From: an uncultured Christensenella sp.
GTDB taxonomy: Bacteria; Bacillota; Clostridia; Christensenellales; UBA3700
Direction of reading: 5' to 3'
NCBI GenBank assembly: GCA_910584635.1
Contig: CAJUBA010000001.1
Coordinates: forward strand, 310,001-374,000
Length of the DNA: 64,000 nucleotides
Below the pieces are notes generated by a model, which was given only the letters and a program-made list of their open reading frames with translations, ran no database searches and had not been told where the DNA came from. Position 1 is the stretch's first letter, and every line of letters begins with the position of its first letter. Both the position numbers and the translations under genes were made by a program. Below, in pieces: positions 16,247 through 25,169 of the stretch.

Positions 16247-17803
16247 TCAATCTCCTTGTTGGTTGTTATTTTTAATATTTTTACCCGAAGAATCGGTTAT
16301 GTTTACCATTTCTTCGTCAAACAAATTCTGTATTGTCTGAATATCTTTATTCAAAGCCTCTTCTTTGTTGAAATAATTGATTTTCATTGAAGTGATTTCA
16401 AAATATCTTTTCTTTATAGTATTCTCAAAAAGTTGCAAATACTGTCTAATTGCCGGCAAATTCTTTTCATTGTCAACATTGACAGTCAAAACGCCGTCTG
16501 CAAAAGTCAAGTCTTCCGAAGCAAACGTTGCGGCGCACGCGTACGCTTGTTGCGATTTCGCGCTTGCTCTTACCGTATTGAGCAAATATCCCCACACTTC
16601 TCCGAGATCGAGTTTAAGCGACTCGTCTATTTCCCCGTAATGTCTTGCGATAGTACGCACCTTCGCTTCAACGTCTTTAAGTCGTCTTAGCACAGCGTCC
16701 TGATCCAAATCAATCGTAGGATCGCAGGCTTTTACTACGCTCATTTCCAACATTACCGTAGGAGATGAGGACGCTCTTAACAAGTTTTCTATCCCTACGA
16801 AAATTTCAATAATACGTACAAGCGAATCGTTGTCGGTTTTATCAGATAGTTCATACAAACTATCGTATATATCTTTGGGCAAAGACAAAAATCTATTGGC
16901 GTTGCTACAATTTATAATATATAGCATATTGCGCATCATCTTTGCTACGTCTTTTGCAAGAAGACCTACGCTCTTACCCAGAGATAGTATCCTATCAGTT
17001 ACTTCCAACGCTTTTTTAGCGTCGTGGTCGACGATAGCCGAGCAAAGTTCAACTATCATTTTCGGAGAACTCGCGCCCAGTACTTCAAGTACGTCGTCAT
17101 AAGTCAATTTTTCACTTGTATAGGAAAGACACATATCCGCCACAGAAAGCATATCTCTTACGCTTCCGTCGCCCGCTTCCGCTATCGCTCTTACCGCTTC
17201 GCTTTGATATTCTCTGCCCTCTTTGTCCATTATATCGGATAAATATCCCGCCAATTCCGCGGTAGAAAGCAGTCTGAAATCAAAACGCATACATCTTGAC
17301 AATATCGTCTGAGGTAATTTATGAACTTCCGTAGTAGCAAGAATAAACACCGTATACGCCGGAGGTTCTTCCAACGTTTTCAACAACGCGTTAAACGCTT
17401 GCATCGTCAACATGTGTACTTCGTCTATGATATATACTTTGTATTTGCAGGAAGCGGGAACGTATTTAACTTTTTCGATAAGATCTCTTATATCGTCTAC
17501 GCTGTTGTTTGAAGCCGCGTCCATTTCAAGTATATCCATATTGTTGGCGCTTGCCAACGAACGGCATACCTCGCATTCTCCGCAAGGAGAACCGTCCGCA
17601 AGAGGTGATAGACAGTTTATCGCTCTGGCAAAAATCTTGGCGGTAGAGGTCTTGCCCGTACCTCTCGTACCCGTAAACAAATAAGCGTGAGAGATTTTCC
17701 CTCCCAAAACTGCGTTTGCCAAAATCTTTATTATGTGTTTTTGACCCAACATCTTATCAAAAGTGTCGGGTCTGTATTTTCTGTAAAGCGACGTATATGC
17801 CAT
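16247..17803 (-). CDS. dnaX: DNA polymerase III subunit gamma/tau
   Basis: Clamp-loader ATPase of the replisome. 518 residues (B. subtilis DnaX is somewhat longer). The start is MAYTSLYRKYRPDTFDKMLGQ, the universal DnaX opening. AAA+ features: Walker A GTRGTGKTST (about residues 45-54), the zinc knuckle C-x8-C-x2-C-x2-C in CLSPLADGSPCGECEVC (about 64-80), Walker B IIDEVHML (about 124), sensor 1 LATTEVHKLPQTILSRC with the SRC arginine finger. The C-terminal region after about 370 is less conserved and shorter than in tau proteins that bind the polymerase. I saw no slippery A-run typical of programmed frameshifting. First gene of dnaX-ybaB-recR. Confidence 0.95.
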   Translation of the reverse strand: MAYTSLYRKYRPDTFDKMLGQKHIIKILANAVLGGKISHAYLFTGTRGTGKTSTAKIFARAINCLSPLADGSPCGECEVCRSLASANNMDILEMDAASNNSVDDIRDLIEKVKYVPASCKYKVYIIDEVHMLTMQAFNALLKTLEEPPAYTVFILATTEVHKLPQTILSRCMRFDFRLLSTAELAGYLSDIMDKEGREYQSEAVRAIAEAGDGSVRDMLSVADMCLSYTSEKLTYDDVLEVLGASSPKMIVELCSAIVDHDAKKALEVTDRILSLGKSVGLLAKDVAKMMRNMLYIINCSNANRFLSLPKDIYDSLYELSDKTDNDSLVRIIEIFVGIENLLRASSSPTVMLEMSVVKACDPTIDLDQDAVLRRLKDVEAKVRTIARHYGEIDESLKLDLGEVWGYLLNTVRASAKSQQAYACAATFASEDLTFADGVLTVNVDNEKNLPAIRQYLQLFENTIKKRYFEITSMKINYFNKEEALNKDIQTIQNLFDEEMVNITDSSGKNIKNNNQQGD

Positions 17804-17819
17804 ATCTGTTTATACCTTC

Positions 17820-17844
17820 AAAGGCTATCGAAAAGATAGCCTTT
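17820..17844. other. Stem-loop between the GPH symporter and dnaX
   Basis: AAAGGCTATC (17820-17829) pairs perfectly with GATAGCCTTT (17835-17844), loop GAAAA. The U-tract is short (UUU) on the - strand, so it may be a weak terminator of the symporter gene or an mRNA stabiliser. Confidence 0.6.
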
Positions 17845-17871
17845 ATAAATTTAATACGATTTACTTAAATC

Positions 17872-19599
17872 TTATTCTTCGTTGTTTTCGGAGTTTTCGG
17901 TATTACCGTCAGCCTTTTCGGGGTCTTCTGCCGAGCCTACCCACATAGCCTCTTTCTCCTCGTTTTCTTTTGCGATAGCGTCTGCTTCGGCAATGAATTG
18001 TCTTACGCTATCCGCGCCTTCCCAACCGAGAATTTCCGCTATCTCTTTATAAGTTCTTTCTTGCGTTTTAGCGTCAACGAGTTTCAACTGCGAAACAAAT
18101 TCGCCCGCTTCGGCTTCGTTCATAGTACCTGCCGCTTTCTTTCTTGCCATAACTCTCGATACCGCTTCTACCTGTCTTTTTTCCGTAAAAGTATAGAAGA
18201 ACAACGGAATCGCGCAAGCAGCCATAGAAAGTCCGCAAAGCAAAGTCGTAGCCATCCAGTTTCCTTTGATTACCTGTTGGAAAACGTCGCTATTGATAAT
18301 TTCGGGAGTCAAATCTTTGATTTCCATTTCGTCATATCCGTAACTTCCGAGTACCATCAACGTAACAAACGCGGTAAGCGCCATACCTACTTTTGATATA
18401 AGCGTCTGCATCGAGAAACAAATACCTTCCGCTCTCTGCCCCGTCTTATCTTCAAGATAGTCTATCGAGTCCGCTATCATTGAATAGGTAAGTATATTAC
18501 TGAATCCCGAAGGAATACCCGCCAAAATAATTATTATGTAGAAGAATACTTGGGCTACGGTACTTGTACCGTTTGAATCCAATCCTATGAAATACAAAAG
18601 AACAAGCAATACCCCGCCCACGATATGCGACCAAATGAACAAATTCTTTTTACCGAATTTCTTTGAAAGTACCGGAGTAAGCAACGTAGCCGCCAAACCG
18701 CCGGGAACTACAAGCAAGAATATTACGGCAGCCAAACCGGTGCTACGGAGATTGTATTTTGCGTAATACATTGCAGTCGTCATATAAATCGTACGCAAAC
18801 CGCCGAGAATACCTACCAATATCATCAAAAGTACCGGCTTATTCTTAAATAGCAGTTTTAAGTTTTCAGGAAGAGAATTGGTTTCTTTTTCTTCATAGAA
18901 TCTTTCTTTTGTATTCTTAAATCCAAGCCAGAACGTCGGAACCGCCATAAGTACGCATACTATTGCGATAACAATGTAAAGCCACGGCAACATTTCTTTA
19001 GTAACCTTAAATACTTGCGTTTCCGGATTTGTATCAACCAATACTGGAATTGCTACGGAAACAAGTCCGCTACCTATCGTCGAGAAAAGACGCGCTATCG
19101 TCAAAAGCGTATTACGTTTATCGGTATCGGAAGTCATTGAAGAAGCAAGTCCCCAATACGGTACGTCTACGGAAGTATAAGCGATACCCCACAGCAAATA
19201 TATTACGGTAGAATAAGCAAACTTCGCTTCGGGCGACCAGTTAAACGTCGTGAACAGCAATACTGTAAGAACTGCAATAGGAATAGGAGAAAATACAAGA
19301 TACGGACGCATTTTACCCCATTTGCTGCGAGTCTTGTCAACAAACGTACCCATAATAGGATCGTTGAACGCATCGAAAAGTCTTGCCGCAAGGAACATCC
19401 ACGCAAGCCACAGCGCTTGAACTCCAGCAACTTCCGTCATGTAAATCATGAAGAAAGTGGTAACTAATTGACAAATGATGTTCTGTCCAAGTCCCGCTAC
19501 GGAATAAGACAAAACTTCTTTCGGTTGCATCTCTTCTTTCTTTGCGGGGTCTGTACCCAACATTTTGCAAAGAAATTTGTTTTCGTTGATTGAAGCCAT
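17872..19599 (-). CDS. GPH-family (MelB-like) glycoside:cation symporter
   Basis: Probable sugar uptake across the membrane with H+ or Na+. 575 residues with about 12 hydrophobic segments between residues 30 and 480. Family signatures: a LAARLFDAFNDPIMGTFVDKTRSKWGKMRPYL block (helix 2-3; the RWGKFRPW-type motif) and MTSDTDKRNTLL after helix 5. The C-terminal 95 residues (RKKAAGTMNEAEAGEFV ... SENNEE) are a soluble extension with an HTH-like EILGWEGADSVRQF stretch; its purpose is unknown. The substrate cannot be read from the sequence; nearby galK/galT make a galactoside possible but are 4 kb away and separately transcribed. It is divergent from mazF. Confidence 0.85.
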   Translation of the reverse strand: MASINENKFLCKMLGTDPAKKEEMQPKEVLSYSVAGLGQNIICQLVTTFFMIYMTEVAGVQALWLAWMFLAARLFDAFNDPIMGTFVDKTRSKWGKMRPYLVFSPIPIAVLTVLLFTTFNWSPEAKFAYSTVIYLLWGIAYTSVDVPYWGLASSMTSDTDKRNTLLTIARLFSTIGSGLVSVAIPVLVDTNPETQVFKVTKEMLPWLYIVIAIVCVLMAVPTFWLGFKNTKERFYEEKETNSLPENLKLLFKNKPVLLMILVGILGGLRTIYMTTAMYYAKYNLRSTGLAAVIFLLVVPGGLAATLLTPVLSKKFGKKNLFIWSHIVGGVLLVLLYFIGLDSNGTSTVAQVFFYIIIILAGIPSGFSNILTYSMIADSIDYLEDKTGQRAEGICFSMQTLISKVGMALTAFVTLMVLGSYGYDEMEIKDLTPEIINSDVFQQVIKGNWMATTLLCGLSMAACAIPLFFYTFTEKRQVEAVSRVMARKKAAGTMNEAEAGEFVSQLKLVDAKTQERTYKEIAEILGWEGADSVRQFIAEADAIAKENEEKEAMWVGSAEDPEKADGNTENSENNEE

Positions 19600-19839
19600 A
19601 ATTTTCTTTCCCTTAATGCAATTTCATAATTTTTTTACATTATATTTATGATAACATAATTTACATATTCGGTCAATGACCTTTTATAAAATAATTATTA
19701 TAATATAAATATTTTACGTAATTTCAAAAGTATTTATCAACCTAAGTGATAGACCGTCTGATTTATCGGTTATTTAGTACATAATATTCTCCGTTAAGTA
19801 CAAATATTTTGTCTATAATTCTCCCCTAAAAGTATAATT

Positions 19840-19868
19840 TTGACAAATCGCATAATTAAACGTAAATT
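19840..19868 (+). promoter_or_regulatory. Candidate promoter of mazF
   Basis: TTGACA (19840-19845), 17 bp, TAAATT (19863-19868), giving a leader of about 60 nt. The remaining part of the 19600-19936 interval is AT-rich and I see no gene, including no antitoxin frame. Confidence 0.45.
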
Positions 19869-19936
19869 TGGCAACAATATCAATCGCCTGATAAATCGCA
19901 TACTATTTATTAGGACTAACGCTTGTGGAGTATATC

Positions 19937-20278
19937 ATGATAAAAAGAGGAGAACTTTATTACGCAGACCTTAGTCCGGTCGTAGGCAGTGAACAAGGCG
20001 GAATTCGGCCCGTCCTAGTCGTGCAGAACGACGTAGGCAACAAATACAGTCCGACCGTCATTGCCGCCGCTGTTACAAGTCAGATAAATAAGGCAAAATT
20101 GCCCACTCACATCGAACTTTCTGCCAAAGAATACGGACTCCAAAAGGATTCTGTCGTTTTGCTGGAACAAATTCGCACTTTGGATAAAAAGCGATTGAAA
20201 GATAAAATAGGAGAAGTACCTATCGACACTATGCAAAAGATAAACCAGGCCCTTATGATAAGTTTGGGATTCTATTGA
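19937..20278 (+). CDS. MazF/NdoA (PemK-type) mRNA endonuclease toxin
   Basis: Sequence-specific endoribonuclease of the MazF/EndoA family. 113 residues, close to B. subtilis NdoA in length and layout: [30 protein letters not shown] (residues 3-32; the RGD-equivalent is RGE), [44 protein letters not shown] and [15 protein letters not shown]. The ATG at 19937 is chosen because TGGAG at 19926-19930 makes a good SD; a GTG four codons upstream is an alternative. In most Firmicutes an ndoAI/mazE antitoxin gene lies directly upstream; none is visible here, so the antitoxin is elsewhere or not recognisable. Confidence 0.93.
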   Translation: MIKRGELYYADLSPVVGSEQGGIRPVLVVQNDVGNKYSPTVIAAAVTSQINKAKLPTHIELSAKEYGLQKDSVVLLEQIRTLDKKRLKDKIGEVPIDTMQKINQALMISLGFY

Positions 20279-20338
20279 AATAAATCAACTTTCGGGAGAG
20301 TCGCCGTACAATCGCGCTTCCCTCCCGTCTGAATAAAA

Positions 20339-20974
20339 TTAACGTATAAAATTCGTACGCGTTCCGCTTTCGTTTTTCGGCGCGTCAATCCCGTGTTGTT
20401 TTCCCAACTCTATACATTTAATTAACCACGCCAAATTTCTGGCTCCGTTTCTCATTGTCTGCAAGCCTTCCAAATCCTGCTCGACATGCTCTGGCGCGTT
20501 TCCGTGAACCATATTCCAATAACTCGATGAAGCGATGGGCATTTGAGCAATCGTGAAATACTTGTTTAACACATCTAACGAAGCGGTTGTCCCCGCTCTT
20601 CTTGCGCTTGCGACCGCAAAAGCGGGTTTGTGTTTGAATACTCTCGACCCCGCGTAAAAAACTCTATCCAAAAGGGAAAGTATTCTTCCGCTCGGATGAG
20701 CGTAATATACCGGTGTTCCGAATACAAATCCGTCGCAATCTTTTGCTTTTTCAATAAGGCTGTTTACTATATCGTCGCCGAATACGCAGGTGTTGTTTTT
20801 AAGCGTTTTCGCGCATTGCATACACCCTATGCAATCTCTTATCGGATTTGCCCCGATTTGAAAAATTTCGCTCTCAATTCCCTCTTCGGCAAGAGTTTTC
20901 GCCACTTCCGTCAGCGCCCTATTCGTACATCCGTTTTTATTGGCGCTTCCGTTGATAAGTAATACTTTCATCAT
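20339..20974 (-). CDS. NADPH-dependent FMN reductase/iron-sulfur flavoprotein family
   Basis: Flavodoxin-fold oxidoreductase, 211 residues. It opens with KVLLINGSANKNGCTNRAL, the FMN phosphate-binding loop of the family. The motif CIGCMQCAKTLKNNTC (residues about 49-64) resembles the compact Cys cluster of iron-sulfur flavoproteins; DGFVFGTPVYYAHPSGRILSLLDR is the second FMN-contacting region. Two adjacent ATGs follow the AGGAGA SD; the second (20971) has the better 7-nt spacing. It converges with mazF and sits 14 bp downstream of the NAD(P)HX repair gene, so it probably shares that transcript. The physiological electron acceptor is unknown. Confidence 0.8.
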   Translation of the reverse strand: MMKVLLINGSANKNGCTNRALTEVAKTLAEEGIESEIFQIGANPIRDCIGCMQCAKTLKNNTCVFGDDIVNSLIEKAKDCDGFVFGTPVYYAHPSGRILSLLDRVFYAGSRVFKHKPAFAVASARRAGTTASLDVLNKYFTIAQMPIASSSYWNMVHGNAPEHVEQDLEGLQTMRNGARNLAWLIKCIELGKQHGIDAPKNESGTRTNFIR

Positions 20975-20988
20975 CTTTCTCCTTTTTG

Positions 20989-22473
20989 CTATTTTTTATA
21001 AGATTTTACTATTTTTGCAATCTCTCGCGACACGTCGCTCGGCAACACTCCGTATTCCGAAAACTCGTCTTTAAGATTTTTCGCCGCGCTTGCAGTAAGA
21101 TAAGCCGCGCTATATCCGCTTTCCAAAAGACTTCTTCCTTGCGACGCCATACCTAATATAACGCCGCTCAAAGTATCCCCGCTCCCGCCTTTGGAGAGTT
21201 CCGCTCCCCCGTTGACTATCAAAAACACTTTTTTGCCGTCAGTTACTACCGTACTAGCGCCTTTAAGCAACACCTTTACTCCGTATTCTTTCGCAAATGT
21301 CATCGCAATTTTTATCGGGTCTTCGGAAATCGCCTCAACGCTCAAACCGGTCAGTCTTGACATCTCTTTGATATGCGGAGTCAATATTACGTCGGCTTTG
21401 GACTGGTTAAGTATATCTATATTTTTAGCAAGCGAGTTCAGTCCGTCCGCATCTATAACAACTTTCACTCGGTAGTTTGTCAGAATATGCGAAATAATCT
21501 TTAAGTTTTCTTCGTATTTATCGCCGATTCCCATACCTATTGCCACGCAGTCGACGCCTTTCATTGCTTGGTCTATTTCTTTTTCATCGAACAGCATAAA
21601 TCCGTCTTTGTCGGATATTCCGCGCGCAGTGCTTTCCCATACTGCCGACGCTATGTTTACGACGTGCGTTTTCGGCACAACAATACTGTTTAATCCCCCG
21701 CCGCATCTTAAAGCGCATAAACCCGCGTTGGCAAGTTTGACTGCGCCCAGGTAATTTGAGCATCCGCCGATAATGGCGCTTTTGCCGTAAGTTCCTTTAT
21801 GAGTATCGTTTTTGCGCCTGGGAAAGAGTATGCGAATATCCTCTTCTTCGACTATATTGCAACCGTCAGCATAAAGTCCGATTCCAACGTCTATTACTTT
21901 TAACTTTCCCGTCGCGTCTTTGCCTCCGTTCAGAAACAGTCCGGTCTTTGGATACTGCACCGTAACTGTTTCGTCCGCCTCTACTCGCGCGATTGATTTG
22001 CCGTTGTCCCCGTTAAGACCGCTCGGTATATCCACGCTTATTTTATAAGCCTTGCTATCGTTGATTCTTTTTATTACATTCGCGTACTTTCCGTCGGGAA
22101 CGCCTTTGAAGCCAGTACCGAATATGCAATCTACTATAATATCGCAATGATAATCGCAATCGTTTTCGCTGTAAATATTAGAAAAACCTTTGTCTTTCAA
22201 CCTGCTCAAATAATATTTACCGTCCGAAGAAACAGTATCCTCAATGAGAAATACAAACGCCTCAATGCCGTTGTCCCACATTATTTCGGCTAAAGCAAGT
22301 CCGTCGCCTCCGTTGTTTCCTTTACCGCATATTATATATATCCTGCCCTGCCATTTATAAGAGAAAAATATTTTTTCGGCTACTCTGCGCATAAGTTGAG
22401 CGGACGGAACCCCATTTTCTATAGTCATTCTATCGCAATATGACATTTCTTTAGTCGTTAACGCTATTTTCAT
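20989..22473 (-). CDS. nnr: Bifunctional NAD(P)HX epimerase/ADP-dependent dehydratase
   Basis: Repairs hydrated NADH/NADPH: the N-terminal domain epimerises R/S-NAD(P)HX and the C-terminal domain dehydrates it using ADP. 494 residues, normal for the fused YjeF form. N-terminal half (1-210): IICGKGNNGGDGLALAE phosphate loop and VDIPSGLNGDNG. C-terminal half (220-494): KGTYGKSAIIGGC, a GMGIGD loop, VVIDADGLNSLA, LTPHIKEMSRL, and the GGSGDTLSGVILG nucleotide-binding and catalytic block (about residues 430-442). It begins 37 bp after the recX stop region on the same strand (recX ends at 22510), so the genes may be cotranscribed. Confidence 0.93.
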   Translation of the reverse strand: MKIALTTKEMSYCDRMTIENGVPSAQLMRRVAEKIFFSYKWQGRIYIICGKGNNGGDGLALAEIMWDNGIEAFVFLIEDTVSSDGKYYLSRLKDKGFSNIYSENDCDYHCDIIVDCIFGTGFKGVPDGKYANVIKRINDSKAYKISVDIPSGLNGDNGKSIARVEADETVTVQYPKTGLFLNGGKDATGKLKVIDVGIGLYADGCNIVEEEDIRILFPRRKNDTHKGTYGKSAIIGGCSNYLGAVKLANAGLCALRCGGGLNSIVVPKTHVVNIASAVWESTARGISDKDGFMLFDEKEIDQAMKGVDCVAIGMGIGDKYEENLKIISHILTNYRVKVVIDADGLNSLAKNIDILNQSKADVILTPHIKEMSRLTGLSVEAISEDPIKIAMTFAKEYGVKVLLKGASTVVTDGKKVFLIVNGGAELSKGGSGDTLSGVILGMASQGRSLLESGYSAAYLTASAAKNLKDEFSEYGVLPSDVSREIAKIVKSYKK

Positions 22474-22509
22474 ACTTTTTCCACCTTATATGTTCATATC
22501 AGCATTCGT

Positions 22510-23130
22510 TCATTCGAAATCGTCGTCAACTACTTTGAGAGTAGCCAACGCCTGCGAAATATCTTCCCACTCATATCCTCTGTATTGCAAAAATCTTATC
22601 AATTTCGCTCTATTCTTGGGATCGGACACATCCATACCTTCGGACTTCTTTTTTGCGAGTCTGTTGCAAGAATCGTTTGCAGGCATTTTCGCGAGCGCTT
22701 CTTCTATTATATTTTCATCAATTCCTTTGACTTTCAACTCGTTTCTAATCCGATTCTTACCTTTTATATTACTGTTAAACGCTATATACGAACGTGCGTA
22801 TTCTTTATCGTTGATATATCCGTATTTTTTACACTTGTCTACCGTGTAATCGACTATTATCTTTCCGTAGCCTTTTTCATACAGTTTATTAGCCAAGCCT
22901 TTTGCGGTAGGCGTATATTTACTTATATACGTTAAAGCGTAATCAAACGCTTTGTCTTTATCGCTGTCAAAGATAAGTTTATCCAATTCCGTTTGGCTAA
23001 TCTCTTTGCCGATTTCCAATTTGTGATTGTATATCGCTATCCTACTTACTCCGGCGTAAAACTTTCCGTCGAGAAAAAGATTGGCTCTGTCTATATTCTT
23101 AGATTGAAGCGTTATTGCTGTAATTTTCAT
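22510..23130 (-). CDS. recX: Regulatory protein RecX
   Basis: Modulator of RecA filaments. 206 residues, all helical, with three RecX three-helix repeats: the first with DKAFDYALTYISKYTPTAKGLANKLYEKGY, the second with KKYGYINDKEYARSYI and NRIRNELKVKGIDENIIEEAL, and the third with PKNRAKLIRFLQYRGYEWEDI. The N-terminus (MKITAITLQSKNIDRANLFLDGKFYAGV) matches the extended beta start of Firmicute RecX. Its start overlaps the ygiQ stop by 4 nt (ATGA), indicating translational coupling. recA is not in the window. Confidence 0.9.
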   Translation of the reverse strand: MKITAITLQSKNIDRANLFLDGKFYAGVSRIAIYNHKLEIGKEISQTELDKLIFDSDKDKAFDYALTYISKYTPTAKGLANKLYEKGYGKIIVDYTVDKCKKYGYINDKEYARSYIAFNSNIKGKNRIRNELKVKGIDENIIEEALAKMPANDSCNRLAKKKSEGMDVSDPKNRAKLIRFLQYRGYEWEDISQALATLKVVDDDFE

Positions 23131-25076
23131 GCTTTTCTTCCGCCTTTGACGTTTTTAGGCTTGCTTTTATTTTTCTCTTTATTAAACTCCTTTCTTGCAG
23201 TCTGCTTTGCACTTCCTTTTGAAAAGTGTTTTGCATTTGAAGCGGCGCGGTTTTCCGATTGAGAACGCGCTATAGCCTGTTCCTTAGTCGGCTTTATCAA
23301 ACACTCTTGTGAAAAACCTATCAAATCTTCTCTGCCCGCTTCTCTCAACGCCTGCGAAATTATTTCGTAATTGCTTTTCTTCCTATACTGCATCAAAGCG
23401 CGTTGGTATGTTTTTTCTTTTTTTGTCTTGGCAACGTATATAGGTTTCATAGTATCGGGATTTAAACCCGTGTAATACATACAGGTAGACTTAGTAGACG
23501 GCGTAGGATAAAAATCCTGAACTTGCTCGGGCATATATCCTATCGATTTAAGATATTGCGCAAGTCTTATAGCGTCTTCAAGCGTACAGCCCGGATGCGA
23601 GGAAATCAAATACGGAACAAGATACTGTTTCTTTCCCAACTTTGCGTTTATCTCGTCATACTTTCGTTTGAATTTCAAATACACGTCAAAAGACGGTTTA
23701 TTCATCGCTTCCAAAACTTTATCTGAGATATGCTCGGGCGCTACTTTCAACTGTCCGCTGACATGGTGCTTTATCAATTCGTACAGAAATTCTGGATTTT
23801 TATCATATAAAACGTAGTCGAACCTTATTCCCGAACGGATAAACACTTTTTTTATACCGTCTATCTCTCTCAAAGTTTTGAGCAAATCCAAATACTCGCT
23901 GTGATCTACTTGCATTGCAGGACACGGTTTATATCCTATACAAGACTTATCTCTGCACACTCCCTGCGTCGACTGTTTTTTACAAGCGGGATCGCGAAAG
24001 TTTGCTGTCGGACCTCCAACGTCGTGAATATAGCCCTTGAAATCCTTATCTTCTACGAGGAGTTTCGCTTCTTTTACAATATTGTCTTTGCTTCTCTTTT
24101 GTACTATTCTGCCCTGATGGAAGGCTATCGCGCAATAATTGCACGCTCCGAAACAACCTCTGACCGAAGTAAGCGAATACTTGACTTCTTCTATAGCAGG
24201 AACTCCTCTTTTATACGACGGATGATAATTTCTCTCGTAAGGCAAATCGTATATCTCATCCATCTCTTTGACAGACATAGGATACTGCATAGGGTTTTGA
24301 ATAAGATATTTATCTCCGTGTTTTTGTAATAGCGTTTTCCCAGAATACGGGTCATTGTTTGCGTACTGCGTTTTGAAAGCCTGAACATACTGCAGTTTAT
24401 CCATTTTAACCTGCTCGTAAGACGGGCAGAAATCCACAGCATGCTCCTCTATTGCCTGTTTAAGTTTTGCAGACAAATTTGAAAATTCTTCAAGATAACA
24501 AGTCCCGCGAATATCGCGAATCTTATCCAAAGGTATTCCTTTTTTCGCCATAGCGAATATCTCTTTTATAGGACGTTCTCCCATACCGTAAATAAGCAAA
24601 TCTGCTTTTGAAGATACCAAAATACTGGGAAGTACTTGATCTTTCCAATAATCGTAATGGGCAAATCTACGCAAAGACGCTTCAATACCGCCTATAATAA
24701 TCGGAGAGTCTGGAAAAAGTCTTTTAAGGTTATTGCAATAGACGTCGACGCATCTATCCGGTCGCCTGCCGACGTCGCCGCCTTCGCTGTACACGTCGCG
24801 AGTACGGCGTATTTTGGCTACGGTATAATTATTGACCATGCTGTCTACTACCCCGCTCGACACCATAAAGCCGTATTTCGGTACGCCGAATCGCGTATAA
24901 TCCGCGTCGCTCATAGGTTGCGCTACTATAACGACGTCAATACCCAAGGACTGCAAAAGTCGGGACACGATAGCGTGTCCGAAAGACGGGTGATCGACGT
25001 AGGCTTCTCCGATAACGTAAACTATATCGACTTGCCTGCCACCCGTTTCCTCTGTTGAAATTGGTAAAAACGCCAT
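23127..25076 (-). CDS. YgiQ family radical SAM protein
   Basis: Radical SAM enzyme of the UPF0313/YgiQ family; reaction unknown. 649 residues, normal length. The N-terminus (MAFLPISTEETGGRQVDIVYVIGEAYVDHPSFG) carries the B12-binding-like domain. The radical SAM cluster motif is CFGACNYCAIAFHQGR (CxxxCxxC, about residue 308), followed by VGGPTANFRDPACKKQ, a Cys-rich insert (CRDKSCIGYKPCPAM) and GCTLEDAIRLAQYLKSIGYMPEQVQDFYPTPST. The C-terminal 90 residues are Lys/Arg-rich and disordered. It leads a probable operon ygiQ-recX-nnr-flavoprotein and is separated from purL upstream by a terminator. Confidence 0.93.
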   Translation of the reverse strand: MAFLPISTEETGGRQVDIVYVIGEAYVDHPSFGHAIVSRLLQSLGIDVVIVAQPMSDADYTRFGVPKYGFMVSSGVVDSMVNNYTVAKIRRTRDVYSEGGDVGRRPDRCVDVYCNNLKRLFPDSPIIIGGIEASLRRFAHYDYWKDQVLPSILVSSKADLLIYGMGERPIKEIFAMAKKGIPLDKIRDIRGTCYLEEFSNLSAKLKQAIEEHAVDFCPSYEQVKMDKLQYVQAFKTQYANNDPYSGKTLLQKHGDKYLIQNPMQYPMSVKEMDEIYDLPYERNYHPSYKRGVPAIEEVKYSLTSVRGCFGACNYCAIAFHQGRIVQKRSKDNIVKEAKLLVEDKDFKGYIHDVGGPTANFRDPACKKQSTQGVCRDKSCIGYKPCPAMQVDHSEYLDLLKTLREIDGIKKVFIRSGIRFDYVLYDKNPEFLYELIKHHVSGQLKVAPEHISDKVLEAMNKPSFDVYLKFKRKYDEINAKLGKKQYLVPYLISSHPGCTLEDAIRLAQYLKSIGYMPEQVQDFYPTPSTKSTCMYYTGLNPDTMKPIYVAKTKKEKTYQRALMQYRKKSNYEIISQALREAGREDLIGFSQECLIKPTKEQAIARSQSENRAASNAKHFSKGSAKQTARKEFNKEKNKSKPKNVKGGRKA

Positions 25077-25100
25077 TGTAAACCTCTTTTGCCGTTTATA

Positions 25101-25146
25101 TAAAATGCGTAAAGCGCTACGCTTTTGCGACAGTCGCTCTACGCAT
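25101..25146 (-). terminator. Terminator downstream of purL
   Basis: ATGCGTAAAGCG (25105-25116) pairs with CGCTCTACGCAT (25135-25146) with one mismatch. On the - strand it is followed by UUUUAUAUAA. It starts 23 bp past the purL stop. Confidence 0.75.
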
Positions 25147-25169
25147 CAATACTCTGAAAGTCGCTGTTA

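Noticed and set aside
16247..17803. Programmed frameshift in dnaX producing gamma
   Set aside because: I saw no A-rich slippery heptamer with a downstream stem-loop in the frame.
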